NCBI GenBank assembly: GCA_028870665.1
Contig: JAGWPB010000015.1
Coordinates: 1-44,039 of the forward strand
Direction of reading: 5' to 3'
Origin: Lysobacteraceae bacterium
GTDB taxonomy: Bacteria; Pseudomonadota; Gammaproteobacteria; Xanthomonadales; Rhodanobacteraceae
DNA: 44,039 nt
The notes beneath the pieces were generated by a model. It ran no database searches and was not told where the DNA came from. It saw only the letters and a list, made by a program, of their open reading frames with translations. The position numbers and the translations under genes were made by a program. The stretch's first letter is position 1. Each line of letters begins with the position of its first letter. Shown here one piece after another: positions 1-8,548 of this stretch.

Positions 1-212
1 CCGGCGCGCAATCGCAGCGCCACGTCCACCTTGCCGCGCGCGAGCCGTTGCGCGATGCGATCGCGCAGCGCGCCCTCGAAAGCACGCAGCTCCTCGGGCA
101 GGCGCAGCGAGATTTCCAGATAGCGGTGATTGACCGTGCGCAGCTCGAGCGCAAGCCGGCCCAGCGGCGAGTCGGCCTCGGCCGAGGCATAGGCGGTCAT
201 GCTGCGGATCAT
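1..212 (-). CDS. yicC: YicC family protein, N-terminal part (runs off the window)
   Basis: The reverse-strand translation begins MIRSMTAYA and continues through [11 protein letters not shown] and [10 protein letters not shown], the conserved start of the YicC/YloC family, which is linked to RNA turnover. Only about 70 N-terminal residues are present; the rest lies beyond base 1. The start at 212 gives the family's usual MIRSMT opening. The gene is divergent from rph, an arrangement also found in E. coli, so the 62 bases between them should hold both promoters. Confidence 0.9.
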   Translation of the reverse strand, partial: MIRSMTAYASAEADSPLGRLALELRTVNHRYLEISLRLPEELRAFEGALRDRIAQRLARGKVDVALRLRA

Positions 213-246
213 GCGGATTCCCGGCGGTCGGCCAAAGCGGGGATGG

Positions 247-252
247 TAAGCT
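247..252 (+). promoter_or_regulatory. Possible -10 element for the rph gene string
   Basis: TAAGCT lies 22 bases before the rph start in the short divergent yicC-rph gap. It is a partial match to TATAAT, and no convincing -35 is seen. The call rests mainly on position. Confidence 0.25.
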
Positions 253-274
253 CGTCGACCCCGTTTCCCAAGCG

Positions 275-1012
275 ATGCCGCGCATGACCCCCGTACCGCG
301 ACCCAGCGGCCGCGCCCCCGACGCGCTGCGCACCCTGTCGATCCAGCGCCACTACACCCGGCATGCGGAAGGCTCGGTGCTGATCGCCTGCGGCGACACC
401 CGCGTGCTATGCACCGCCAGCGTCGAGGAGCGGGTACCGCCCTGGCTGCGCGGCAAGGGCGAGGGCTGGATCACCGCCGAGTACGGCATGCTGCCGCGCG
501 CCACCCACGAGCGCAGCCAGCGCGAGGCCGCACGCGGCGGCCAGGGCGGACGCACTCTGGAGATCCAGCGCCTGATCGGCCGCAGCCTGCGCGCCTGCGT
601 CGATCGCCAGGCGCTGGGCGAACGCGTGATCACGCTCGACTGCGACGTGCTGCAGGCCGACGGCGGGACCCGCTGCGCGGCGATCACCGGCGCCTATGTC
701 GCGCTGGCCGATGCCATCGCCACCCTGCTCAAGCGTGGCGCGCTGAAGCGCAACCCGCTGCACGGCGCGGTCGCGGCGGTCTCGGTCGGGCTGTGGCGCG
801 GCGCACCGGTGCTCGACCTCGACTACGCCGAGGACAGCGCCTGCGACACCGACATGAACGTGGTGATGAACGATGGCGGCGGCCTGATCGAGATCCAGGG
901 CACCGCCGAGGGCCACGCATTCCGCCGCGACGAACTCGACGCCATGCTGACACTGGCCGGCAGCGGTATCGACGCGTTGATCGCCGCGCAGCGAGCGGCG
1001 CTGGCGGCCTAG
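275..1012 (+). CDS. rph: Ribonuclease PH
   Basis: RNase PH is a phosphorolytic 3'-5' exoribonuclease that trims tRNA 3' ends. The 245-residue protein carries family landmarks such as [50 protein letters not shown] and DTDMNVVM, and its length is close to the E. coli enzyme. A second Met follows three codons later (MPRMTP), so the exact start is uncertain by three residues. It is the first gene of a tightly packed plus-strand string (VOC protein, rdgB, hemW). The VOC gene starts 23 bases after the rph stop, suggesting co-transcription. The rph-rdgB link is also common elsewhere. Confidence 0.97.
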   Translation: MPRMTPVPRPSGRAPDALRTLSIQRHYTRHAEGSVLIACGDTRVLCTASVEERVPPWLRGKGEGWITAEYGMLPRATHERSQREAARGGQGGRTLEIQRLIGRSLRACVDRQALGERVITLDCDVLQADGGTRCAAITGAYVALADAIATLLKRGALKRNPLHGAVAAVSVGLWRGAPVLDLDYAEDSACDTDMNVVMNDGGGLIEIQGTAEGHAFRRDELDAMLTLAGSGIDALIAAQRAALAA

Positions 1013-1035
1013 CGAGACGCCGGCACGGGAGTGAC

Positions 1036-1428
1036 ATGACCCAGACCCTGGCGGCCATTGCCCTGCTGGTGCGCGATTACGACGAAGCGATCGCCTACTA
1101 CACCGGGGTACTCGGTTTCGACCTGCTCGAGGACACGCGGCTCGGCAGTGACAAACGCTGGGTGCGGGTCGCCCCGGCGGGTCCGGGCGGCACCAGCATA
1201 CTGCTGGCCAAGGCCAGCACCGACGCGCAACGCGCCCGCATCGGCGACCAGACCGGCGGCCGCGTCGGCCTGTTCCTGCACACCGACGATTTCCAGCGCG
1301 ATCACCGGGTTCTGACGGCGCGCGGAGTGATCTTCCGCGAGCGGCCACGGGCCGAGCCCTACGGTACCGTCGCGGTGTTCGAGGACCTGTACGGCAACGC
1401 GTGGGACCTGATCCAGCCGGCCGCATGA
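1036..1428 (+). CDS. VOC (glyoxalase/bleomycin-resistance fold) family protein
   Basis: This 130-residue protein starts with TQTLAAIALLVRDYDEAIAYYTGVLGFDLLED, the beta-alpha-beta signature of the vicinal oxygen chelate fold, and ends with AVFEDLYGNAWDLIQ, the usual closing strand with a metal-ligand Glu. One protein contains the two paired modules of the fold. Its substrate cannot be read from the sequence; relatives include glyoxalase-like and dioxygenase-like proteins. GGAG lies at 1028-1031, four bases before ATG 1036. Its stop overlaps the rdgB start as ATGA at 1425-1428, so the two are probably translationally coupled. Confidence 0.9.
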   Translation: MTQTLAAIALLVRDYDEAIAYYTGVLGFDLLEDTRLGSDKRWVRVAPAGPGGTSILLAKASTDAQRARIGDQTGGRVGLFLHTDDFQRDHRVLTARGVIFRERPRAEPYGTVAVFEDLYGNAWDLIQPAA

Positions 1429-2039
1429 GACTCGTCCTCGCCAGCGGCAACCGCGGCAAGATCGCCGAGTTCGACGAGCTGTTCGCCGGCAGCGGCATCG
1501 AGCTGGTGGCGCAATCGGCGCTGGGCGTGTCCGACATCGAGGAGACCGGACTGAGCTTCGTCGAGAACGCGATCCTCAAGGCGCGCCATGCCGCGCGCGC
1601 CACCGGCCTGCCGGCGCTGGCCGATGATTCCGGGCTGTGCGTGGACGCGCTCGACGGTGCGCCGGGCCTGGCCAGTGCCCGTTATGCCGGACGTCATGGC
1701 GACAGCGCCGCCAATATCGCCAGGCTGCTGGACGCGCTGCGCGCGCTGCCCGATGCGCAGCGCGGCGCGCATTTCATCTGCGTGCTGGTGCTGCTGCGCC
1801 GGCCCGACGACCCGGCGCCGCTGCTCGCGGAAGGCCGCTGGCACGGGCGCATCCTGCACGGACCGCGCGGCGCGGGAGGTTTCGGCTACGACCCGGTGTT
1901 TCATGATCCGCAACAAGGCTGCAGCGCGGCCGAGCTCGACCCCGTCCTGAAGAACCGCATCAGCCACCGCGGCACGGCGCTGGCCGCGCTGCGTCAACAG
2001 CTGGGCGCGGACGCCGGCGGCAAGCCGAGATGGATATGA
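1425..2039 (+). CDS. rdgB: dITP/XTP pyrophosphatase (RdgB/HAM1)
   Basis: RdgB hydrolyses deaminated purine nucleotides (dITP, XTP) to monophosphates and so keeps them out of DNA. The 204-residue protein has the phosphate-binding SGNRGK near residues 7-12, the acidic ADDSGL motif near 66-71, FGYDPVF and a late SHRG. I chose ATG 1425 because it gives the usual MRLVLASGN start and an ATGA overlap with the VOC gene. An in-frame GTG at 1401 would extend into that gene. The stop overlaps the next gene, hemW. Confidence 0.97.
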   Translation: MRLVLASGNRGKIAEFDELFAGSGIELVAQSALGVSDIEETGLSFVENAILKARHAARATGLPALADDSGLCVDALDGAPGLASARYAGRHGDSAANIARLLDALRALPDAQRGAHFICVLVLLRRPDDPAPLLAEGRWHGRILHGPRGAGGFGYDPVFHDPQQGCSAAELDPVLKNRISHRGTALAALRQQLGADAGGKPRWI

Positions 2040-3280
2040 ACGCGCGCAGGCCGAGTCCGCCTCCGCCGCCGGGGTCACCGATCACGGCTCATCCCGCGCT
2101 GCTCGCGACGCCGCCACTGTCGCTGTATGTGCACCTGCCCTGGTGCGTGCGCAAATGTCCGTACTGCGACTTCAATTCGCACGCGCTGCGCGACGCCGCA
2201 CCGTACGCCGAGTACGCGCAAACCCTGCTGGCCGATCTCGACGCGGACCTGCATGCGCATGCCGCCGCGCTGCGAGGACGCCCGCTGGTCAGCGTGTTCT
2301 TCGGCGGCGGCACGCCCAGCCTGTTCGCGCCCGACCGGATCGCGGCCATCCTGGACGGCGTCGCCGCGCGGCTGCCGCTGGCGGCAGACGCCGAGATCAC
2401 GCTGGAAACCAATCCGGGCGCCGTCGAGCACGGCCGCTTCGACGGCTACCGCGCCGCCGGCGTCAACCGGCTGTCGTTCGGCGTGCAGAGCTTCGATGAC
2501 GCAAAGCTGACCGCGCTGGGCCGCATCCATTCGGCCGCCGAGGCCGAGCGCGCGATCAAGGAGGCGCAGGATGCCGGCTGCGCCAACCTCAACCTCGACC
2601 TGATGTATGCGCTGCCCGGGCAGACCCCCGACGGCGCGCTGGCGGATCTCGAACATGCGCTGACGCTGCAACCGGCGCACATCTCCCACTACCAGCTGAC
2701 GCTGGAGCCCAACACGCTGTTCGCGGCGCACCCGCCGGCGCTGCCCGACGACGACGACGCGTTCGCCATGCAGGAGGGCTGCCAGACGCGGCTGGCCGCG
2801 GCCGGCTACGCGCAGTATGAAGTCTCGGCATACGCGCTTCCCGATCGGCGCGCCGCGCACAACCTCAACTACTGGACCTTCGGCGACTATCTCGGCATCG
2901 GCGCCGGTGCGCACGGCAAGATCACCGATGCCGCGACCGGCGCCATCGTGCGCAGCGCCAAGCTCAGGGTGCCGGAGCGCTATCTCGCGCGCGCCGCCGA
3001 CGGCGTGTTCGGCAGCGTCCATGCGGTGGCCGCGGACGAGCGCGCATTCGAGTTCATGCTCAACGCGCTGCGGCTGGTCGACGGCGTGCCGCTGGCGCTG
3101 TTCGCGCAGCGCACCGGGCTCGCGCCGGACACCATCGCCGCAGCGCTCGCCGCGGCGCGCGCACGCGGCTGGCTGGTCGACGATCACGCACGATTGCAGG
3201 CGACGCCGCCGGGCCTGCGCTTTCTCAACGACCTGCTGCAGCTGTTCATGGACGTCATGCCCGCGCCTGTGGCAACCTGA
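2036..3280 (+). CDS. hemW: Radical SAM heme chaperone HemW
   Basis: HemW is a coproporphyrinogen III oxidase-like radical SAM protein now viewed as a heme chaperone. LYVHLPWC is followed by the CxxxCxxC cluster motif CVRKCPYC (Cys37, 41, 44 from this start), then FFGGGTPSLF and LSFGVQSFD. It lacks the extra cysteine of true oxygen-independent coproporphyrinogen oxidase (HemN), favouring HemW. An N-terminal extension of about 28 residues is proline-rich (RRPSPPPPPGSPITAHP). ATG 2036 overlaps the rdgB stop as ATGA; ATG 2030 is also possible and adds two residues. The linkage to rph and rdgB is common in proteobacteria. Confidence 0.95.
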   Translation: MNARRPSPPPPPGSPITAHPALLATPPLSLYVHLPWCVRKCPYCDFNSHALRDAAPYAEYAQTLLADLDADLHAHAAALRGRPLVSVFFGGGTPSLFAPDRIAAILDGVAARLPLAADAEITLETNPGAVEHGRFDGYRAAGVNRLSFGVQSFDDAKLTALGRIHSAAEAERAIKEAQDAGCANLNLDLMYALPGQTPDGALADLEHALTLQPAHISHYQLTLEPNTLFAAHPPALPDDDDAFAMQEGCQTRLAAAGYAQYEVSAYALPDRRAAHNLNYWTFGDYLGIGAGAHGKITDAATGAIVRSAKLRVPERYLARAADGVFGSVHAVAADERAFEFMLNALRLVDGVPLALFAQRTGLAPDTIAAALAAARARGWLVDDHARLQATPPGLRFLNDLLQLFMDVMPAPVAT

Positions 3281-3312
3281 CCGCGGCACGCGCTTGCCGG
3301 CGGGAGCTAATG

Positions 3313-3678
3313 ATGTCGGTCGCCACGATCGTTGTCGTCGCGCTGGTCGCGCTGCTGCACCTGTATTTCATGATCCTCGAGATGGCTTTCTGGGACCGCC
3401 GCGCGGGACTGCGCGCCTTCGGGCTGACGCCCGAGTTCGCGCGCGCGACAAGGCGGCTGGCCGCGAATCAGGGTCTGTACAACGGATTCCTCGCGGCCGG
3501 CCTGATCTGGGGCCTGTGGCTCGGCGCGACAGGATTCGCCGTCGAGGTGTTCTTCCTGGGCTGCGTGATCGTCGCCGGGGTGTTCGGCGCCGTGACCGTG
3601 AACCGCCGGATTCTCTGGATCCAGGCGCTGCCGGCCGCCCTGGCGCTGGCCCTGCTGCTGCGATCCGCGCATGCCTGA
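3313..3678 (+). CDS. DUF1304 family small membrane protein
   Basis: The 121-residue, strongly hydrophobic protein has about four membrane segments. It carries the DUF1304 core: HLYFMILEMAFWDRR, then FGLTPEFA, then LAANQGLYNGFLAAGL. The biochemical role is unknown. Two adjacent ATG codons occur (3310 and 3313). GGGAG at 3302-3306 sits six bases before the second, so 3313 is preferred. The gene follows hemW after about 30 bases, and its stop overlaps the start of the following small gene by eight bases. Confidence 0.88.
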   Translation: MSVATIVVVALVALLHLYFMILEMAFWDRRAGLRAFGLTPEFARATRRLAANQGLYNGFLAAGLIWGLWLGATGFAVEVFFLGCVIVAGVFGAVTVNRRILWIQALPAALALALLLRSAHA

Positions 3679-3859
3679 GCCGCTGCCGCTCGTTTGCCCC
3701 TGCTGCGGCGAGAGCTTCGAGACCGCGGTCGATCTCTCATCCGGCGGCCAGAGCTACATCGAGGACTGCCCGGTCTGCTGCCGACCGATCACGATCGCGT
3801 TCGGCGTCGACGCATCCGGCGCACTCGACTGGGTGCGCGCCGGACGCGAGGGTGACTGA
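3671..3859 (+). CDS. CPXCG-motif cysteine-rich protein (zinc-ribbon-like)
   Basis: A 62-residue soluble protein with two cysteine knuckles, CPCCG at 9-13 and CPVCC at 33-37, spaced as in a small zinc ribbon. This matches the family named for its CPXCG motif. The first knuckle is followed by ESFETAVD and the second by RPITI, both typical of the family. No function is established. It overlaps the end of the DUF1304 gene by eight bases and is the last gene before the cobalamin riboswitch. Confidence 0.88.
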   Translation: MPEPLPLVCPCCGESFETAVDLSSGGQSYIEDCPVCCRPITIAFGVDASGALDWVRAGREGD

Positions 3860-3900
3860 GCGCCTTGTGAGCCGCACCGGCGACCCGTACACTGCGCCGG

Positions 3901-4092
3901 CCTCAGGTGCCCCGGCCTGCAACTGCATGTCGGGGTGAAACGGGAAGCCGGTCCAACGCCGGCACTGCCCCCGCAACGGTAGGCAAGTAGAGCCGGTCCC
4001 GATGCCACTGCGCGCTGCGCGGGAAGGCGGTCCGGCGGACTCCTCGGGCGGCACGCGAGGCGTCACTTGCAAGTCCGGAGACCGGCCCGAGG
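3901..4092 (+). ncRNA. Cobalamin (B12) riboswitch upstream of btuB
   Basis: The stretch carries the conserved blocks of the adenosylcobalamin aptamer in order: AGGTGCC near 3905, GGTGAAACGGGAAGCCGGT at 3934-3952, the GCCGGCACTGCCCCCGCAAC core near 3958-3977, the B12 box GCCACTG at 4013-4019, and the closing AAGTCCGGAGACCGGCC at about 4071-4087. The ends CCTC (3901-3904) and GAGG (4089-4092) can close stem P1. B12 binding in such leaders normally lowers expression of the downstream uptake gene, here btuB, whose start is 147 bases beyond the aptamer. Confidence 0.95.
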
Positions 4093-4129
4093 ACGCCGCG
4101 ACGTGGCCTTCATCCACGCGTCGCGGCGT
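4093..4129 (+). promoter_or_regulatory. Perfect 11-bp hairpin just after the B12 aptamer (expression platform candidate)
   Basis: ACGCCGCGACG (4093-4103) and CGTCGCGGCGT (4119-4129) form a perfect stem with a 15-base loop, starting at the base after aptamer stem P1. The loop contains TGG and CCA, which could extend pairing. No T-run follows, so a classical intrinsic terminator is not supported. It could take part in the ligand-dependent switch or be a Rho- or pause-related structure. Confidence 0.5.
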
Positions 4130-4238
4130 GAACCAGACGTCGCGGCGGGCGATGGTCGGGCTGACGCCGCGATCGTCCGCGTCCGCTCCACCGCTCCCTG
4201 CGCCGTCTGGCCGCGGGTGAGCGACCGGAGCCTTGACC

Positions 4239-6053
4239 ATGAACCTGAAACGCAACCTGCTGACGACCGCCATCATCGCCGGCGTCAGCGCAAGCGCGCA
4301 CGCGCAGAGCTATCAGCAGCCCACCCGGCAACCCGAGGTGATCGTCACCGCGGTGCGCTTCCCGCAGACCAGCGCCGACACCCTCGCTGACGTCAGCGTG
4401 ATCAGCCGCGCCGACATCGACCAGAGCGGCGCCAGCGATCTGCTGCAACTGCTGCGCCTGCAGGCCGGCATCGAGGTCGCCCGCGTCGGCGGACCCGGTC
4501 AGCAGACCTCGGTGTTCCTGCGCGGCACCAATTCCAACCAGATCCTGGTGCTGGTGGACGGGGTGCGCGTGGCCTCGGCCAACAGCGGTGCCTTCGCCTG
4601 GGAGGAGCTGCCGCTGGACGCGATCGCGCGCATCGAGATCGTGCGCGGCCCGCGCGCCGCGCAGTGGGGTTCGGACGCGATCGGCGGCGTGATCCAGATC
4701 TTCACCCGCAAGCTCGCCGGCCCGCACCTGGCCACACGCATCGGCAGCCACGGCGACTATGCCGGCAGCGCCGGCATCGGCGACTGGGGCAAGGACGGCG
4801 GCTACAGCGTGATCGTCGGCGCACGCCATGTGCGCGGGGTGGCCGCGACCAATCCGCTGAACTTCGTCTACAGCCCGCAGGCGGATGGTTTCAGCAACCA
4901 AAACCTGGCCGCGCGCGCGGCCTGGCGCGTCGGCTCGCAGTGGCTGTCGGGCAGCGTGCTGCGCAGTGACAGCAGCGTCGACTTCGACCAGGGCAGCTCG
5001 CGCGTGATCGAACAGGCCGCGGGCGTGGATCTGGCCGGACCGGTGCGCGGCGACTGGTCGCAGCGGTTCAGTCTCGGCAATGACCGCGAGGATCTGCTGA
5101 CTCCGGCCTACCAGAGCCTGTATCTCAGCCGCCGGCAGTCGGCCGGCTGGCAGAACGTGATCGGCCTCGGCGCCGGTCAGCACCTGGCCGTGGGCATCGA
5201 CTGGCTGCACGAACGCGGCGTCAACCGCGACACCGGCGCCAACACCGATGTCTACGCCGGCAGCCGCGACAATACCGGCCTCTACGCCGGCTGGTACGGC
5301 GCGCGCGGCGCCTTCGACTGGTCGCTGGCCGGGCGCCATGACCACAACAGCGTGTTCGGCAACGCCGACACCGCCTCGGCGGCGGCCGGCTGGCGTTTCA
5401 GCGATCGGGCGCGGCTGACCGCGAGCTGGGGCCAGGGCTTTCGTGCCCCCAGCCTGTCGGAGGAGTTCTCGCCGGGCTACTTCGGCTACTACGCGGGCAA
5501 TCCCGGGCTGCGCCCGGAACGCTCGACCAGCAGCGAGGCGGGCCTGGAACTGACGCCGGCGGCGGGGCTGCGGGTCAAGTTCGATGCCTATCACACGCGG
5601 GTCAGCGACCTGATCGACTTCAGCGGCGGCGCCACCGACCAGGCCGTCAACATCGCCCGCGCGACCATCGACGGGTTCGAATCGACGCTGGACTGGCGCG
5701 GCGGCGCCTGGGGCGCGCACGCCAACGCCACCTGGCTGGACGCGCGCGATGCCGCGACCGGCCAGCGCCTGCTGCGCCGACCGGCGCACGTCGGCAGCCT
5801 GGTGCTGACCCGCTACTTCAGCCAGCGCGTCAATGCCGGCCTCGAGCTGTACGGCTCGGGCCGCAGCCCGGACTACGGCGCCACCCTGGGCGGCTATGGC
5901 CTGCTCAACGCACGCCTCAACTGGACGGTCAGCGACGCGCTGGTGCTGCACCTGCGTCTGGACAACCTCGTCGACCACCGCTACAGCCTGGCCTACGGCT
6001 ACACCACGCCGGGGCGCTCGGCGTGGCTGACGCTGAGCTGGAGTCCGCGCTGA
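4239..6053 (+). CDS. btuB: TonB-dependent vitamin B12 receptor BtuB
   Basis: An outer-membrane TonB-dependent receptor of 604 residues (E. coli BtuB has 614). It has a signal peptide at about residues 1-23 (cut near AHAQ), a TonB box EVIVTA at 33-38, and a plug domain with VFLRGTNSNQILVLVDGVRV, IEIVRGPRAAQWGSDAIGG and VIQIFTR. A beta-barrel follows with GQGFRAPSLSEEF and NPGLRPERS, and the C-terminus is typical of the family. GGAG at 4227-4230 is eight bases before ATG 4239; an upstream in-frame TTG at 4233 is less likely. The B12 riboswitch in the leader strongly supports cobalamin as the substrate. The inner-membrane transporter genes (btuCDF) are not in this window. Confidence 0.96.
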   Translation: MNLKRNLLTTAIIAGVSASAHAQSYQQPTRQPEVIVTAVRFPQTSADTLADVSVISRADIDQSGASDLLQLLRLQAGIEVARVGGPGQQTSVFLRGTNSNQILVLVDGVRVASANSGAFAWEELPLDAIARIEIVRGPRAAQWGSDAIGGVIQIFTRKLAGPHLATRIGSHGDYAGSAGIGDWGKDGGYSVIVGARHVRGVAATNPLNFVYSPQADGFSNQNLAARAAWRVGSQWLSGSVLRSDSSVDFDQGSSRVIEQAAGVDLAGPVRGDWSQRFSLGNDREDLLTPAYQSLYLSRRQSAGWQNVIGLGAGQHLAVGIDWLHERGVNRDTGANTDVYAGSRDNTGLYAGWYGARGAFDWSLAGRHDHNSVFGNADTASAAAGWRFSDRARLTASWGQGFRAPSLSEEFSPGYFGYYAGNPGLRPERSTSSEAGLELTPAAGLRVKFDAYHTRVSDLIDFSGGATDQAVNIARATIDGFESTLDWRGGAWGAHANATWLDARDAATGQRLLRRPAHVGSLVLTRYFSQRVNAGLELYGSGRSPDYGATLGGYGLLNARLNWTVSDALVLHLRLDNLVDHRYSLAYGYTTPGRSAWLTLSWSPR

Positions 6054-6080
6054 CCCGGGCAACCGGCGACGCAAACGCGC

Positions 6081-6140
6081 GCAAGGGCATGCTGGCCCCT
6101 TGCGTCCCGGCGTGCATAGAATGCACGGGGACGCAAGGGG
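6081..6140 (+). promoter_or_regulatory. Inverted-repeat leader overlapping the DUF1631 ribosome binding site
   Basis: CCCCTTGCGTCCC (6096-6108) and GGGACGCAAGGGG (6128-6140) are perfect 13-base inverted repeats. Inside them CGTGCAT and ATGCACG (6111-6117, 6121-6127) pair around an AGA loop. The right arm contains the Shine-Dalgarno AAGGGG of the next gene. Upstream GCAAGGG (6081-6087) could instead pair with CCCTTGC (6097-6103), which would free the Shine-Dalgarno. TAGAAT at 6117-6122 could also be a -10 element, in which case the repeats would flank it as DNA. Its function is inferred. Confidence 0.55.
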
Positions 6141-6148
6141 ATTGCCCG

Positions 6149-8548
6149 ATGGTCGAGGGACGCGAAAGGTGGCAGGCGCCGCCGCTGGGCCTGCCGACGC
6201 TGGCGGACCGCGGCGACCTTTCGCCGCGCGTGCGCCAGTTGCTGGAAGAGCTGATGGCCATGGCCAGCGCAAGGCTGGAGCCGGCACTGCGCGCCGTGCT
6301 GTCCGACCTCGAGCAGCAGCTGTTCAAGCTGGCCGAGCAATCGCACAGCAACACCGAGCAGCAGCGCTGCTTCGAAAGCCTGCGCGAGGTCAAGCGCGGT
6401 CGTGCCGATCTCGCGCCGCGCTTCATCGCCAGCCTCGAGGAGCACCTCGCGGGATTCGATCGTGCGCCGGCGCAGGCGGCCCGACGCGATCCCGATGCCG
6501 AGCTGGAACTGCTGCCGGCGCAGCAGCTGGAGGATCATCTCGCGGTCAACGAGATGTCCAGTCGCGCCGAGGTGCGTGCCAGCACCGCAATCTACGAACT
6601 CGGTCACCGCTTCGGGGTACTCGCCTGCGCGCCGGTATTCGAGTCCGAGCAGCTGCCGCTCGGGCCGCGCGCACTCGGCGCTTCGCTGAGTCGCGCGCTG
6701 GACCAGCTCGATCTGCCGCCGGAGCATCGCCAGCTCGCCTATCGGCTGTTCGAGCGCCGTGTGCTGACCGGCATCGGCGGCTTCTATGATGCGGTAAACG
6801 AGCACCTGGTCACCCGCCGCATCCTGCCGCATCTGCGCGTCTACGTCGCGCGTCGCGGCGCCGAGGCGGCGACACCGTCTGCCGCGACCGAGAACGAATC
6901 CGACGCCGCGGGCGCCCCGGATCGGCGCGGCGGCGTGGGCGGCGCGAGCCGCGCGGGACGATCCGGCAACGCGGGAGTCCCCGGCGGCTCCGGCAACCGC
7001 GGCGGCCACTCCGGCGCACGCGGTGCCGGCCCGGAAACCGGCCGCGACCATGCCGGCGATGACGAGGGCGATCTGCCCGGCGCCGGCAACGGCAGCGGCA
7101 ACCTGTTCGACACCATGCGCGACCTGCTCGCGCAGCGCCGCAGCGTGCTCGGCCTGCCGACCGAAGAGTCCGGCGAAGGTCGCGCGGCCGTGCCGGAGGA
7201 GCTGCAGGCGGCGCTGTCCACCCTGCAGGCGCGTCCGGTTGCACCGGTGATGGTCGGCGGCAAGCCGGCGTTGCGCAGCGTGCAGCACCTGCGCCAGGAC
7301 ATGCTGACGCAACTGCGGCAGATGAGTCCGGACGGGCGCACGCCGCGACTCGCCGGCGAGCAGCGCGACACCGTCGAACTGGTGTCGATGCTGTTCGATC
7401 ATCTCGGCCAGGAGCTGCGCATGGGTGGCGCGGCGCAGCAGCTGCTGACCAAGCTGCAGGTGCCGCTGCTGCGGGTGGCGCTGAGCGACACCGGCTTTTT
7501 CACCCGTCGCAGCCACCCGGCGCGACGGCTGCTGAGCACGCTGACCGAGACCGCCGCCTACTGGGTGGACAGCGCGGACGGCGAGGCCGACCCCGGTCTG
7601 GTCGAGAAGATGCAACTGCTGGTGGATCGCGTCAGCAGCGAGTTCAACGGCGACGTCGGCCTGTTCGGCAGTCTGCTCGAGGATCTCGAGCGCCACATGA
7701 GCACGCTGGCACGCAAGGCCGACATGGTCGAGCGTCGCCACGTCGAGGCCGCGCAGGGCCGCGAGCGCCTCGACGTCGCCCGCGAGCGCGCCGGCGCGGT
7801 GATCGCCGAACGCATGCTCGGCTCGCGTCCGACCAGCCTGGTGCGCACCCTGCTGGAACAGGCGTGGACCGACGTGCTGGCGCTGACCCTGCTGCGCCAG
7901 GGCGAACACAGCGACGTGTTCCGACGGCGCGTGGCGGTGGCCGATCAGCTGCTGCGGCGCGACCCCAAGGCCGACACCGAGGCGCTGCGCCAGGAGGTCG
8001 AGCAGGGTCTCAGCCAGGTCGGCCTGCATCTGCCCGATGCCGGGCAGATCGCGCGCAAGGTGCTCGACCAGCCGGTGGTGGATTTCCAGGGCGAGCCGGT
8101 CACCCAGACCGAGCTGGCGATGAAGCTCAAGCAGCGCCAGCGTCTCGGCAGCGAGGAAACCGCGGCCACCGCCAGCGCGGCCGCCACGGCGCGGCGCGAG
8201 GCGGTGCCGCTGACCACCGAGGAGCAGCGCATGCTCGAGCGGCTCAAGACGGTGCCGTTCGGCACCTGGTTCGAATTCGTGCAGAACCAGCAGGGTGCCG
8301 TGGTGCGGCGCAAGCTGGCCTGGTTCTCGCCACTCACCGGACGCTGCCTGTTCGTCAATCAGCGCGGCCAGCGCAGCGACGAACGCAGCCTCGAGCAACT
8401 GGCCCGCGACGTGGTGCGTGGCCAGGTGCGACTGGTGGCGGCCACCCAGGACTCGCTGATCGACCGCGCCTGGAACGCGATCGTCGGCGCGCTCAAGCAG
8501 TTTTCCGGCCGCGGGCCGCTGGCGCAGCCGGCCGGGGTACCCGCATGA
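6149..8548 (+). CDS. DUF1631 family protein
   Basis: A soluble 799-residue protein matching my recollection of the DUF1631 family. The N-terminal part has RVRQLLEELMAMAS, EQQLFKLAEQ and CFESLREVK, and the C-terminal part has TVPFGTWFEFVQNQQG and KLAWFSPLTGRCLFVNQRG. The ends are largely helical with long charged stretches. Between about residues 255 and 325 lies a low-complexity linker rich in Gly, Ala and Arg. No enzymatic motif is evident. ATG 6149 follows AAGGGG by eight bases; an in-frame ATG at 6089 would put the leader inverted repeat within the coding region. It overlaps the PilZ gene by ATGA, which hints at a link to c-di-GMP signalling. Confidence 0.85.
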   Translation: MVEGRERWQAPPLGLPTLADRGDLSPRVRQLLEELMAMASARLEPALRAVLSDLEQQLFKLAEQSHSNTEQQRCFESLREVKRGRADLAPRFIASLEEHLAGFDRAPAQAARRDPDAELELLPAQQLEDHLAVNEMSSRAEVRASTAIYELGHRFGVLACAPVFESEQLPLGPRALGASLSRALDQLDLPPEHRQLAYRLFERRVLTGIGGFYDAVNEHLVTRRILPHLRVYVARRGAEAATPSAATENESDAAGAPDRRGGVGGASRAGRSGNAGVPGGSGNRGGHSGARGAGPETGRDHAGDDEGDLPGAGNGSGNLFDTMRDLLAQRRSVLGLPTEESGEGRAAVPEELQAALSTLQARPVAPVMVGGKPALRSVQHLRQDMLTQLRQMSPDGRTPRLAGEQRDTVELVSMLFDHLGQELRMGGAAQQLLTKLQVPLLRVALSDTGFFTRRSHPARRLLSTLTETAAYWVDSADGEADPGLVEKMQLLVDRVSSEFNGDVGLFGSLLEDLERHMSTLARKADMVERRHVEAAQGRERLDVARERAGAVIAERMLGSRPTSLVRTLLEQAWTDVLALTLLRQGEHSDVFRRRVAVADQLLRRDPKADTEALRQEVEQGLSQVGLHLPDAGQIARKVLDQPVVDFQGEPVTQTELAMKLKQRQRLGSEETAATASAAATARREAVPLTTEEQRMLERLKTVPFGTWFEFVQNQQGAVVRRKLAWFSPLTGRCLFVNQRGQRSDERSLEQLARDVVRGQVRLVAATQDSLIDRAWNAIVGALKQFSGRGPLAQPAGVPA

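Noticed and set aside
6096..6140. The inverted repeat before the DUF1631 gene as a simple btuB terminator
   Set aside because: There is no T-run, and the right arm contains the Shine-Dalgarno of the next gene, so a regulatory role fits better. Rho-type termination is not excluded.
4110..6287. Minus-strand frame of over 700 codons opposite btuB
   Set aside because: It is antisense to a clear TonB-dependent receptor and has no recognisable family.
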